A program made the translations under genes and the position numbers. Below, one piece after another: positions 20,690 through 31,394 of a DNA stretch of 64,000 nucleotides. The notes under the pieces are model-generated. The model had not been told where the DNA came from. It did no database searches and saw only the letters and a program-made list of their open reading frames with translations. This DNA is from Nilaparvata lugens (Eukaryota; Arthropoda; Insecta; Hemiptera; Delphacidae). Where the stretch lies: positions 100,341,940-100,405,939 of the forward strand of contig NC_052504.1 of the NCBI RefSeq assembly GCF_014356525.2. Reading direction: 5' to 3'. The first letter of the stretch is position 1. Every line of letters begins with the position of its first letter.

Positions 20690-22150
20690 TCTCTGTACTT
20701 CTAGAACGGAGAAAATCGTTCGTCCAAAAATCGATGTTTGTGAAACCGGCTCAACTCGCTCAACTCTCTACTAAATTCAGTAAGAGGACAAAGTATAGGA
20801 GAAGAGGAGAAGTAGAAGAAGAGAAGTAGAAGGGGGAGAAGTAGGAGAGGAGAACAGAGAAGAAACAAGGTGGAAAGACCTGATAAAAACGATTATAAAA
20901 ATTTTGTACAACGATGGCTACTTGGTCCTTTTCGTGTCAATGACTTTAAGTTGTATAAATATACAACGATTGATAAAAACATGTAAACGATGTTATGTAC
21001 AAGGTTTTGTCAATTTTCAAAGGCACCAATGACTTTTAATCAACATGTCAACGACCAGGAAAATCTCTTGTTTTCCCTCTGAAAAACGTTAAAATTTCCT
21101 GCTAGATTTCCACTTCATGTCTTTTTTCCCGCTACTTTCTATTGTGAGGTCCACGTTATAATGGCAGTGGAGAAAGATAGCAGTAGCAGATCAACGTTGC
21201 TGATCCTCTGTTTTGTCAATGCCTTCTATAGACGGTAGCTGATACAGGTATATTGATGTAATATTAACTGCTCATTCTCGTTTAAAATAATCAATTATTA
21301 TTATTGTATAGAGTGAACAATAAAGTAGTCGTAAAAGAAAAAAACAAGCTATTGCCCAAAACTTCTTCAATTCCCCAATTTTGTCTCAAATTGTCCAAAT
21401 ATTATGTAGGTTATGTCCATTATCAAATTTATTTCATTGAGCTAGAAATTATATTTTTCAATAATTTCATGATGAATTTTCATAATCAAAACTTAATATA
21501 CTGATGATTAATCCAATTCTATATTGTTGAAAAACGATCTGGCAACATATCAAAGCGAGAAAGAGATAGCGCTATCAGCTTTGTTGAATGATAGACAAGG
21601 ATAGCAAAACCATTGCTAATCAAACACTGCCATTATAACGTGGACCTCACTATAGTACAATCAAACATGTATATCGTATACATGTATAACCAAGTACATG
21701 ACTTTTTCTCCCATTTTCAAAGGCATCGATGACTTTTAATCAACGATCTGAAACGTAGTCTCTTGTTTTTCCTGTGAAAAACGGTCAAATTTTCCGCCAG
21801 ATTTCCACTTCAAGTCCTTTTTTCCGCTACACTCTACTCTTAAAAAGTCGTATATCACTTTCTGGCCTGTTACCTGTAGTGGGAGAAGAATTAGAAAGAG
21901 AGAAGAAAGAGGTAACAATGTGGAAAAGTTAGAGAAATCTTAAAAATAAACATTTTGTACAATGTATAGGAGGAAAGAAGGAGAAGTAGAAGGAGAGAAT
22001 TGGAAGGGGAAGGATTAGAAAAAGACAACAAAGAAGAAACAAAGTGGAAAAGATTAAAAATTTTGTACAACGTACAGGGAAAAAGAAGAAGTAGAAGGTG
22101 AGAAGTGGAAGGGGAAGGATTAGAAAAAGACAACAAAGTCGAAAAGATAA
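20690..22150 (+). repeat. Segmental tandem duplication with GA-rich blocks
   Basis: The block TTTTCAAAGGCACCAATGAC...CTTTTAATCAAC...TCTTGTTTTCC...GATTTCCACTTCA occurs at about 21,008-21,135 and again at 21,712-21,835. GGAGAAGTAGAAG-rich blocks occur at 20,795-20,880 and 21,965-22,150, the latter itself doubled with ~105-bp spacing. A TTTTGTACAACG word marks each unit. A family A MITE sits between the two halves. Confidence 0.6.
21143..21655 (+). mobile_element. Family A MITE, long copy (~510 bp)
   Basis: TGTGAGGTCCACGTTATAAT to cattataacgtggacctcactatag. About 120 bp longer than typical because of extra sequence around 21,305-21,430 (including TTGCCCAAAACTTCTTC). Confidence 0.85.
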
Positions 22151-22559
22151 AGAAACTCATATTCATACTTCAAATTACAACATCTTTTATGAACTGCTAC
22201 CCATTGAACCGATGCCAAGCGGTGATTGGCCACTGGTTCTGACGTCAAATGAAGTGGACAAAAATCCTTTATCTCAAAGTGTCAGCCGGTTCCATTATAT
22301 CGAGTGCAAAGTGGGTTTCGTCCATATTTTGTGCATAGTCCATAGATTTTCGAGTCAATTTTTTGTGGCCTGTTGGTCACAGTGTGCGCATGCGCTATTT
22401 GTGTGCAAAATGTTGATTTATTGTTGGTGTAGCTTGTGAACTGTTAAGGACCGACATGAGTCTCTTTTTATTTATTCAGTTACCCCTCTTTTATTCTATA
22501 GAAATATCATGTTATATTCATCCTATGAATGATTTCGAAGAAAAAGATAAATAATACTA
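22151..22559. other. Unassigned sequence, no gene seen
   Basis: A 113-codon frame (22,098-22,439) begins in the GA repeat and has no motif. Some GC-richer sequence is present around 22,200-22,400. I see nothing else. Confidence 0.35.
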
Positions 22560-22922
22560 TAGTGAGATCCACGTTAAAATAGCAGTGGAGAAAGATAGAC
22601 GAACAACGTTGCCGATCCTCTGTCTTGTTTACCTTCTATAAACGGTAGCTGATACGGGTTCATTGATGTAGTATTAACTGTTCATTCTCGTTTAAAATAT
22701 TCAATTATATTTTATTGATCAAGAAGTTATATTTTTCAATGATTTCATAAAGGAGATACAATATTTTGTTGAATTATTACAAATTGTACATTGTTTAAAG
22801 ACGATTTGGCAACAGAGAAGAGCGAGAAAGAGATAGCCCTATCAGCTTTGTTGAGTGATAGACAAGGATGGCAATACCATTGCTAATCAAACACATCCAT
22901 TATAACGCGGATCTCACTATAG
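22560..22922 (+). mobile_element. Family A MITE, complete (~360 bp)
   Basis: ATAGTGAGATCCACGTTAAA to cattataacgcggatctcactatag, with the usual inner order. The TIRs differ from consensus at matching positions: gaGatcc/ggatctc. Confidence 0.85.
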
Positions 22923-22924
22923 CA

Positions 22925-23145
22925 GGTAACCAGTGCTCCACCAGGGTCCAATAATTGAAAACTTGACAAACTGAAAACTTGGGATACTGAAATCTTGAAG
23001 AATTTAAAATAGGCCTATAACCACCATCTTCGGTAATTTAAGAATCTATATGCTGAATTTCAAGTTAATCAGTTGAATAGTTGAGACGTGATGATGCGTC
23101 ATTCGTGAATTACCTATCCCCCACGTGTATAAGGCAATAATTGTT
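22925..23145 (-). mobile_element. Family I (Helitron-related) copy
   Basis: Starts right after MITE A with CAGGTAACCAGTGCTCCACC. Shares TTGAAAACTTGACAAACTGA, TAGGCCTATAACCA and GACGTGATGATGCGTCATTC with the copies at 24.2 and 25.1 kb. Confidence 0.65.
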
Positions 23146-23153
23146 TGTTATTA

Positions 23154-24210
23154 AGTTGATATTGTGTTAATTATCCATATTGAATGAAAAAGTCTGAGAA
23201 ATTGTCAAAAACCACACATTTATTGATACTTAGAAAGACCGCTAGACAGTCTCCTCCCACAAAATTCACTTTCAGTACAAAATAAGAACAATAAAATTAT
23301 CTTTCATACTTGTTTTCTTGGTTCTTATTTTGTACTGAGAGTAAATTTTGTTATCATGACGAGTCTGTCGCTTGAGCCGCCATTTTGTGACACCGTTGAG
23401 TGGGAGGAGACCGTCTAGCTGGGCCAATGGCAGGCGTTCATGCCCTTGACCAATAGCATCACTCGCCTACTAGTATAAATTCTGCTGCTCTTGTATTTAG
23501 TTTTAGTTTATCAGAGATTGACAATTGTGTAACAACCGAAACCGGTCTCCCTAAGTATCAATAAATCTGTGGTTTTTGACAATTTCTTATACTTCTTCAT
23601 TCCAGCTTTCACATCATCTTCAGTTCTTGAAATGAATTTTGAAGTCAAATTTTGAGTTGTGTTTTTAATCTGTAAATTCATATTGAAAACTTCTCGAAAA
23701 AAGGGTACGCTGATGTTATTTCATAGATATGAGATCATCATTAACAAGAGGCAAAAATATCAATATCATATCAGATATATCAGTTTATCAGTGATTGACA
23801 ATGATGTAACAACCGAAACCGGTATTTCTAACTATCAATAAATCTGTAATTCTTGACAATTTCTTAGTCTTAAGATAAAATCACAGCTATCTAGAGAGCG
23901 GTGAAAATAAAGAATCACCAACCATGCCGTCCTATCATATACACCGACTCATTAAACTGAATTACAATGTAGTATCCATTTGGTGACACCGTTGAGTGGG
24001 AGGAGACTGTCTATCTGAGCCAATGGCAGGCGTTCATGCCCTTCACCAATTATTAGCATTACTCGCCTACTAGTAAAAATTCTGCTGCTCTCGTATTCAG
24101 TTTTAGTTTATCAGAGATTGACAATGGTGTAACAACCGAAACCGGTCTTTCTAAGTATCAATAAATCTGTGGTTTTTTGACAATTTCTTAGTCTTTTTCA
24201 TTCAATTATT
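23154..24210 (+). mobile_element. Compound of three family B copies
   Basis: A rearranged foldback (23,178-23,605) is followed by a ~150-bp spacer (CATCATCTTCAGTTCTTGAA...). A B right end (23,755-23,873), ~110 bp of other sequence, and another B right half (23,985-24,210) complete the block. B right halves carry two CCAAT boxes, TATAAATTC, the AACCGAAACCGGTCTTTC block and AATAAATC. The part up to about 23,960 is repeated in inverted order at 57,735-58,920. Confidence 0.75.
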
Positions 24211-24232
24211 TTCTTCATAATATTATAGACTT

Positions 24233-24500
24233 GTATGTAACCCGTGCACCCCCAGGATTTTAATAAAAACTTGACAAACTGAAAACTTGGAATACCGGAA
24301 TCTTGAAGAACTTAAAATAGGCCTATAACCATCCTTGGTTGAGAATCTGCATGCAAAATTTCAAGTTAATCAGTCCAGTAGTTCAGACGTGATGATCCGT
24401 CATTCGTGAATTTCCTATCTTGTACGCGTACAAGCCGAATCTTTTCTTTCCTTCATTATCAATTTCCTCTCATGTACGTGTACAAGCCAATTCTTCTCTC
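24233..24500 (-). mobile_element. Family I (Helitron-related) copy with doubled end
   Basis: Begins GTAACCCGTGCACCCCCAGG. Its other end, TTTCCTATC(T)TGTACGCGTAC...AAGCC, is present twice, ~60 bp apart (24,410 and 24,468). Confidence 0.65.
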
Positions 24501-24514
24501 TCTCCTTCATTTAA

Positions 24515-24620
24515 AGATATACTGGTATCAGCGATCCAAAACAGTGCCAAGACAGAGAATCGGCAACGATGTTCTCTTATATCTTTCTCCACTGCCATGA
24601 TAACGTGTACCCCACTATAG
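24515..24620 (-). mobile_element. Family A partial copy
   Basis: GGTATCAGCGATCCAAAACA, CGGCAACGATGTTCTC and the end catgataacgtgtaccccactatag. Left side missing. Confidence 0.7.
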
Positions 24621-24960
24621 CTGCTTGTCAGCACTGCAAATTAGCAGCGACACTAGCGCTGTTTAACCAGTTGCGGTGACTGCCTGCACTACACAACAAA
24701 TACACTTAATTAAGTTTGTGTTGTCTCTGTGTCACCTCTGTGAATCTTCTTATGGGATCTCTCTCTGTTGCTGCTCTTTGGTGCGAATTCACTCCAGCGT
24801 CTTAATCACTCGGAAACAGTTTGTGGCAACTGAATCAACAGTAACTGGTTACTGGACTCGGTAACTGGTTACAGTGACTGTTACTCAGCAGTAGTTCAGG
24901 TAGAGAAGGGATTTATCCACGGTTAACTCGACTTGTGAGTATTTACTTTCGTACTTAATG
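24620..24960 (+). other. Non-repetitive segment; possible untranslated first exon
   Basis: This ~330-bp stretch is less AT-rich than its surroundings and matches no repeat in the window. It ends in CGACTT followed by GTGAGTATTT, a good 5' splice-site match. It also holds imperfect palindromes (AGTAACTGGTTACT; GGTAACTGGTTACAG). A promoter or 5' UTR exon of a host gene is possible, but there is no TATA box or coding start to support it. Confidence 0.2.
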
Positions 24961-25084
24961 TTTTTATCAATCGACTTGAGAAAATATACCTGTAGTTTTC
25001 CAGACGACAAAAATTTGATGAAGTGTCGAACATGTCTTTGCCCAAAAAGTGCAGAATCATTTCAATTGATCATGAAGTAATTTA

Positions 25085-25305
25085 ACAGGTGACTTGTGCT
25101 CCGCAAGGGTCAAATTGAAAAATTGACAATCTGGAAATTCTAAATACTGAAATCTAGAAGAATTTAGAATAGGCCTATAACCAACCATGGTAAATTGAGA
25201 ATCTATATGCGAAATCCCAAGTTAATCAGTTCAGAAGTTGAGACGTGATGATGCGTCATTCGTGAATTACCTATCCCGTACGTGTATAAGCCAATCCGCC
25301 CCTCT
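25085..25305 (-). mobile_element. Family I (Helitron-related) copy
   Basis: CAGGTGACTTGTGCTCCGCA, GACGTGATGATGCGTCATTC and CCCGTACGTGTATAAGCCAA. The 3' terminal hairpin on the minus strand is CCTTGCGGAGCACAAG. Confidence 0.65.
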
Positions 25306-25523
25306 ATTATATCATAGATTCATCCATTGGCGCTAGCCAAAAACTTATTCAGCTCTTAATTTTGTCAAAGTAGGGTTAAAATCATATCACAACAGTTTCC
25401 ACTTTGTACATGTATGAACTGATCGTTTCTTTCATTATAATTTAGTAGGCTATACAAAATATCGTGGACATACAAGGAAAATGCACTAAGTAAATTCTTC
25501 CAAACTTTGATTTGTATTAGTTT

Positions 25524-26184
25524 TTAACCCTAGAAAGACACACTGGGGTGTTTCACACCCCAGGGATTTTTTTCCTGTTCTGCAGTTGACAATATGAAAC
25601 AGATGTGAATTTTTGCCCATTCTAAATTAGGTTTGAAGCATTGTCTGCTCTCCACCACTTCCAGTCAGTAATAGCATTCTACAAGGTCACCAGCTCATCT
25701 TGTTCTTCGTTTGGGGTGTTCAACACCCCAGAGTGTCTTTCACGTAGGAATTTTATCAAATACTTTTTTACAAAGATTTACTTGTATTGATCACTACGGA
25801 TGTGGTATGGGATGATGGACCAGATTGGGATAAATGCTATGATTCTCTACAACTTGAGGTTCAAAACAATAAAATGAAGAGACGTGAGTTTTTGATGAAG
25901 TTGTCATTTGCAATGATCAAGCCATTCGTTCAAACCAGATTAGGAGCCCAACACTGAGGCGGAACATACGTACTTCTAGAATTGGTATAAATATTGATAA
26001 GCAGTGCTTCACTCTCGATTTCTGTATGCACTTGGAACAAAAATGATTAAGAAATTATGGAGTATGGGCTAAGTACTTTTTTCTCTATATTTTTCAGAGA
26101 AACAAGCAAAATTGAATTGGGGTGTTCAACACCCCAGTGTGTCTACTGTGTTAGCATATAGTAAGTGTCTCTCTGTAGGGTTAA
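25524..26184 (+). mobile_element. piggyBac-like element with TTAA ends
   Basis: TTAA at 25,524-25,527 is followed by CCCTAGAAAGACACACTG. The right end is GTGTCTCTCTGTAGGG followed by TTAA at 26,181-26,184. TTAA target sites and CCCTAGAAAGA-type ends are diagnostic for the piggyBac superfamily. Palindromes with GGGGTGT/ACACCCC arms lie near both ends and once more internally (about 25,543, 25,712 and 26,120). At ~650 bp it is a deletion derivative with a short transposase relic. A second copy lies at 50,787-51,430. Confidence 0.9.
25865..25957 (+). pseudogene. piggyBac transposase C-terminal relic
   Basis: In one frame the element reads REFLMKLSFAMIKPFVQTRL, then a stop at 25,955-25,957. In piggyBac transposases a helix of the type (V/R)FL..L...L..P...(R/K)RL follows the catalytic domain and precedes the cysteine-rich C-terminal domain. 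The rest is frameshifted and the zinc-binding region cannot be recognised. The element must be mobilised in trans, if at all. Confidence 0.65.
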
Positions 26185-26880
26185 TTAATGTTGAATCATC
26201 AAACAAATGAAGAATATTCAATTTCTTGCAGTATGAAATTATTTTGTGAGGAATCACTATAAGGAAATTATTATTGATGTTGAAAATTAGAAATTGATTT
26301 ACTAAAAGATTAACTTTCATGGACTTAGTAGATTTTTCTCGTAAGCCCACAAATGGGAAAAGGCTCTTCACTTTCTAATTCATGAAAAATTCTACACCAA
26401 CGAGAAAATTGGGAAAACATAGATTACCTTGGTTCATATCCACACTTTTTCGATCACCAAAAATCTGGTATCCTATCAGATTCCACCGATAATCGTTACC
26501 AAAAAAGTTGCGAATCAGCGTTTTCGGCATCACATGCCTCCTGTATCGGAATGTAGCTTGTTAGTCGCATACTTAGTTGCGGCTGGCTGAAATGTGGTTT
26601 TGCTGACTGTGCGTTATTGAACTGAGGCACAAGTTGTGATGAGGTGAGGCACGAGCTGCAATGAGGTGAGAGGAGTATGAGCAAAGTTTGGTGAGTGCGA
26701 TAGATGTCAGCATTTGTTGGATGGGGAGTGAGAGGGTTGTTTGTGGGGGATATGCCGACAGTTTGGGGTGAATTTGGATGTAATATACGCTGAGGTGTGA
26801 ACCAACGTGTTTTATGCTGTGGAAGCTAGTCTGTTCAACCTCATACGCGCAAAATCGGTCGTCTGTTGAAAGTGATCTTT
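26185..26880. other. Low-copy sequence, no gene seen
   Basis: Minus-strand frames at 26,126-26,371 and 26,496-26,684 have no motif, and the first overlaps the piggyBac-like end. Between about 26,600 and 26,810 the plus strand is G-rich (GGATGGGGAGTGAGAGGG and similar). I see no repeat family. Confidence 0.35.
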
Positions 26881-27007
26881 CATCTCTTCTGATCTCTTCC
26901 CCTCCTTTTCTCTTTCGAGCTCTTCCTCCTTCTCATCCTACATCTCCTCCTCCTCCTCCTTCTCCTACTTCTTCTCCTACTACTTCTCCTCCTTCTCCTT
27001 TTCTTTT

Positions 27008-27298
27008 GATAGAGAGTTAGTGGGAAGGATATTCTAAATATCCTTTTCGAAGAATGGACATTGATAAGTCCAAAGCTCCGCCAATTCATGTAGATGGTTT
27101 ACAATATAATTATCTATAGTTATTTTATTACAAATTGCTTTTTCATATCATATACAGTTCAACAATCATTTTCTTGATCTCTATTATGTAAATTCATCTA
27201 TAATTTAGCTGTATTGTGAGCTATTGTATATAAGTGTATAAGTCAGTATATATTGTAATCTACATAAATAAAGTACTCAATCAATCAATCAATCAATC
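27008..27298 (+). mobile_element. Family E retroposon, complete
   Basis: GATAGAGAGTTAGTGGGAAG to CATAAATAAAGTACTCAATC followed by (AATC)n. Preceded by a TCCTCCTTCTCC tract (26,900-27,005). Confidence 0.8.
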
Positions 27299-27341
27299 CT
27301 ACTTCCTCTCCTACTTCTTCTCCTCCTTCTCCTTTTCTTTT
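27299..27341. repeat. CT tract between two E copies
   Basis: TACTTCTTCTCCTCC run ending in TTTTCTTTTGGTAGAG, almost the same sequence that precedes the upstream E copy. The unit duplicated in tandem is therefore CT tract plus E. Confidence 0.65.
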
Positions 27342-27634
27342 GGTAGAGAGTTAGTGGGAAGGATATTTTTAATATACTTTCCGAAGAATGGACATTGATA
27401 TGTCCAAAGCTCCGCCAATTCATGTAGATGGATTACAATATAATTATCTATAGTTATTATATTACAAATTGCTTTTTCATATCATATACAGTTCAACAAT
27501 TATTCTCTTGATCTTTATTATGTAAATTCATCTATAATTTAGCTGTATTGTAAGCTATTGTATAAAAGTGTATAAGCCAGTATATATTGTAATCTACATA
27601 AATGAAGTACTCAATCAAAATCAATCAATCAATC
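27342..27634 (+). mobile_element. Family E retroposon, complete
   Basis: GGTAGAGAGTTAGTGGGAAG to CTACATAAATGAAGTACTCA followed by (AATC)n. The polyadenylation word is AATGAA here. Confidence 0.8.
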
Positions 27635-27639
27635 AGTTT

Positions 27640-28141
27640 CTTTCTCCTTCTTCCCATTCTTACTCAACTTCATTATTTCACCATATCTCTTCGTTCTTCA
27701 TCATATCTCTTTCTCTTCTCATAGCTCTTCATCTCTTACAATCTCATCATCTTCATCTTCTTTTTCTTCTTTTTCTTCTTCTTTTTCTCCTTCTTCTCTC
27801 TTCCAACATCCTCCACCTCCTCCTTTCCATCCACTCACAACTTAATTCTCTCTTCCTTTCCCCATCCTTCTCCGATCACACCTTTTTCTCCGCTCTATCA
27901 ATCCTCCTCTTCATCTTCCTTCTTATTCTCCTCTCCCTTTCTTTTCCTTCACCTCCTCACCATTCTCCTCCTCATCCTCCTCCTCTTCCTACTCATCCAC
28001 ACTCAATTTCATTCTCTCTTTCTTTTTTGTTCTTCAACTTCAAATCTTCTCACCATTCAATCATTGATTCGATAGTTGCTTTTCTGCTGGATTTCTCTTT
28101 CCTTTCCTCTTCCGATCATTCTTATCATCCATCCTCTTTTC
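27640..28141. repeat. Polypyrimidine region (~500 bp)
   Basis: Long CT/CCT/TCTT-rich stretch. It yields a 192-codon Ser/Leu/His frame that starts inside the E copy (27,568). Composition fully explains the frame. Confidence 0.75.
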
Positions 28142-28230
28142 ACTAGTGGGGGATATTTCAAGTATTCTCTCCGAAGAATGGACATTGGTATGTACAAAGC
28201 TCCGCCAATTTATGTGGATACAAAAATAAT
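28142..28230 (+). mobile_element. Family E 5' fragment
   Basis: AGTGGGGGATATTTCAAGTA, CTCCGAAGAATGGACATTGG and AAGCTCCGCCAATTTATGTG. Again directly after a CT tract. Confidence 0.65.
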
Positions 28231-28317
28231 CAAATAATCTCATAGTAATAATTCTAAAGCTGCATTTAGAACAAACGAGCTATTGCTCGTTCTGAACAGA
28301 CTGATATCAATGGAAAA

Positions 28318-28984
28318 TCTATATATATATAAAAGCGAAATGGCACTCACTCACTGACTGACTGACTGACTCACTCACTCACTCGCAGAACTAAAAATCT
28401 ACCGCACCAAAAACGTTCAAATTTGGTAGGTATGTTCAGTTGGCCCTTTAGAGGCGCACTAAGAAATCTTTTGGCAATATTTTAACTCTAAGGGTGGTTT
28501 TTAAGGGTTTGAAGTTCGTCTTTTAGCATGTATATTCTTCTTATTCCAATCTCCTAATTATAATTGAAAAATGTCCGTATCTTGATATAAAACCATAATC
28601 TAGAGAGAGTACCTCTTCGAAACAGTTGTTAACTGGTAACTGAATTAATAATTTTGTCAGGTTGGCATTAAGTTGTGTTGACTTTGTTAGGTTGGCACCA
28701 AGTTGAAGATTGAGATGCATTTATCGCGGAAGAATTGATTGGGCACTGCTACTTCAATCAGAGCTATTTCTGGGAATATTATATCACCAGCCGTCAGGCT
28801 CGCTTCGCTCGCCATATCCGTTTAGCCAGACGTTTAGGCTGGACCTCCGACTGGATCGTCCTAACATATGATAAAAATGCTCAAATGAAAAATTCGAAGC
28901 GAGCCTGCTGATCCCATTCTTGGACGACCCAGTCGGGGGTCCAGGCAAAACGGATATGGCGAGCGAAGCGAGCCTGACGGCTAG
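28318..28984 (+). mobile_element. Non-autonomous Helitron, complete (667 bp)
   Basis: The 5' end is TCTATATATATATAAAAGCG followed by (CTCA/CTGA)n, a typical animal Helitron start. The 3' end is a hairpin at 28,958-28,974 followed 6 bp later by CTAG. The element sits between A (28,317) and T (28,985), the AT target expected for Helitrons, with no target duplication. An inverted copy of the terminal hairpin with its flank (gccgtcaggctcgcttcg; 28,790-28,825) lies inside. No Rep/helicase ORF is present. Replication would depend on an autonomous partner. Confidence 0.9.
28958..28974 (+). promoter_or_regulatory. Helitron 3' hairpin with tandem G.A mismatches and GAA loop
   Basis: The 17-nt hairpin folds as GGC/GCC outer stem, GA/GA tandem mismatch, GC/GC inner stem and GAA loop. 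Helitron 3' hairpins mark the end of rolling-circle transfer. The inner seven nucleotides, GCGAAGC, are a DNA mini-hairpin known for very high stability. A mirrored copy is at 28,797-28,813. Confidence 0.7.
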
Positions 28985-29403
28985 TCAGTTTATAAAGTCA
29001 GATTGATACCTCCATGAGAACCAAAATTGGAACCATAAACGCTTGCAGACTTGATTTATCAGGCTTCTAATTATTAATGATGATGATCATGTTGGGTCAT
29101 TTTTATGTGTTTTACACTCTAGAATTCGTGCTTCAGATCTATGATCATGTTTGGTTCAACCCAGTATAACACAAACAATTCTATTCTGAAAAGTATTGTC
29201 ATTATACGGTAAAAGCACTAAGAAGAAAATGAGAATCAGCGGTTAATGTAACATTAGAGGCTGTAATTGGGTCCTTTCTGTGCGTTTAGTGATGTAGCCA
29301 TGGGGAGGGAAGGGGGGAGTGGACTTGTAAGCACTTAATTAAGTGCTGTACAACGATCATGCCAGAGAGAGAGAGACAGAGAGAGAGAGAGAGTGACAGA
29401 GTT
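28985..29403. other. Host flank ending in a GA tract
   Basis: No gene seen. A (GA)n run at about 29,363-29,400 continues after the LTR element at 37,747, so the retrotransposon landed in a GA repeat. Confidence 0.5.
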
Positions 29404-31394
29404 TGTCACGTTATTCTTTATATTTAAATAACGATTAGCCTCCTGCTTGGCATCAGTCGGTAAAGCATGAGATTTGATATAATTAGGGCGTGGTTTTCTA
29501 ATAGTATTCAGTCTTAAAAAATCTTGATAGGCCTAGATATGGGCTTCTCCAATAACTCTTGTAATTCAATAAATAATAAATATATATATATAAATGATAC
29601 TTATACTATAGTGTTGAGGAATAAAAAATAAATTGCACACCATGAAAAGTTATACATATATTACATAAATAATGCAAAGATCAGTCGAGGCAAAAAATAT
29701 ATATATAGAGCGATAAAAATATAATATAAAAATAGAACAATATTTGAAATCAATAAAAATATCACAGGCTAAACTTTATATTCTAGATTTGTGGCACGAA
29801 TCATTACCATGTGCCTTTATCTTGAAATCATATGCATTCCTTTGCATGTAGCTGTGACATGTACTTGCTAATACTTGTCGGCTTGGATAATTCAATCAAA
29901 AATATGTGCTCTAAGATCAGCTTGATAAATTAGCCACTAATAATCCAAATATATCTATATATTAAAATCTCTAGTATTTAGTAGATTTATTTGTATCGAA
30001 TATATATTTTTATCTCAGGGTGCAAGATTCGGCACCTGACGGAATAGGTAGAGCCATTCATCTAGTGAATTAGAACTATGATAAATTATCGCAAATTGTA
30101 TTGCAAAAAATTAAATATTGTATGCATACGTTTGATAGCCTAGATTTCGTACTTCTTTGATTAAATAGAAATTTCTAAAATATTGATCTATATATTTTTC
30201 TTTCAATTAAATACCTTTAATACTAATTTTTACTTGCGCAAGTATTACTCTTATTAATTTCTTAATTTATAATAACCCTTTCGGCGAGCTAGCTTTGATC
30301 ATCAGATTATTTCGAAGCACTAGGGCGCCCATCACTAATTCAAATTTAATCACTCACGTGTCGAAAATCTTCTTGTAAGCCGCCGATGTCGATCCAACTC
30401 CATGTGGTCCGGGAATATGGTAGCCGGAATCGTCTCCTCCAAGGGGTTATAAATTTAATTAAAAATGAGAATGACTTCTGCTTCACAATAGCATCACGAA
30501 GTCTTTTAAGAAATTTAATAATTTACTTTAACTTTAAATTTACAAAATTATTAACAAGGTACTTCGCTCTAAAATATTTGGGGTCCTCTTATGGTGGCAT
30601 CTGGTTGGCGAGTGCTGGTTCTTCCTTCTCAAGTTTTACAGATCCTCTTTCCGACTTTCAAATTAGCATAAAATTTAAATATCCCAATCCTCCGCCATTA
30701 AATTCAAATAGATCTTACAAAAAATGCCAAAATATTGCTTAGATTATATGATTAATAATTTCTTTGCATTCGAGCCATATTGATAACATAGATTACACAA
30801 ATTTTTACACAAAATCTAGTACATTTATATAAATATATATAAATATTTTTGAATTGGCCTACAGTTGCCGCCTATTAACTGCCGTTTTACTATTGGTGCA
30901 TGCAAATTTTATTAGGTATTCATGCGCCTGGTAACTCTTATTTCCTGAATACATTAAATTATTTTTATTTGGTTTTTTATTTATGCTCTTTGCATGCTAG
31001 TTAATATTCTATACATTAATATTAATTCCATGCTACCTAATAATTAGCCACGTGGACGGGTGTTTTTTCACATTGCACACCATCCGAATGCAATAAAGCT
31101 CTGCCAAGGGGTTTTGGTCAGATTCTACGTTCTTCGGTTTGATCGATCTCTAGGTCACCGATCCGTGAATACATCTATATAACCTCAATCTTCAAATATT
31201 TTATAAATAATCTATTTATGAGTAGTAAACTTCCTTCAAATCCTTTTTAAGTTCTTGTACCATTTAGCCAGAACAAGCTGATGCTATCTAATCTTGGTTA
31301 TTATCTGCTTGGCGATATTAGCCAATTACTTTATTTTTAGACCTATTACTATTTCTGTTAGGGCTTTTCATCTACCCAGATTTAATATGTTACA
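29404..31394 (-). repeat. 3' LTR (left copy)
   Basis: Begins TGTCACGTTATTC and ends ATATGTTACA on the plus strand. In element orientation it starts TGTAACATAT. It aligns throughout with 35,757-37,742, with only scattered substitutions and small indels. At the inner side, next to 31,395, the minus strand reads CCCAGGGGCGCG, the position of the polypurine tract. The tract is weak, with only short purine runs. Confidence 0.92.
29438..29498 (+). other. tRNA-Lys-like segment in the LTR
   Basis: CAGTCGGTAAAGCATGAGAT and, 16 bp on, AGGGCGTGGTTTTC align with insect tRNA-Lys(CUU): D-arm CAGTCGGTAGAGCATGAGAC, then variable/T-arm AGGGTCGTGGGTTCGAGC. The preceding GCC...GGCATCAG approximates the acceptor/D-stem start with a short insertion. 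The anticodon loop and B box are degraded, so it is not a working tRNA. Plus strand, i.e. antisense to gag. Confidence 0.6.

Noticed and set aside
27568..28146. 192-codon Ser/Leu/His-rich plus-strand frame
   Set aside because: It starts in the tail of a family E copy and continues through a polypyrimidine tract. No domain is present, and such tracts open frames by chance.
29438..29498. Functional tRNA-Lys gene
   Set aside because: The anticodon loop, T-loop B box and acceptor stem are degraded. It is only tRNA-derived sequence inside the LTR.
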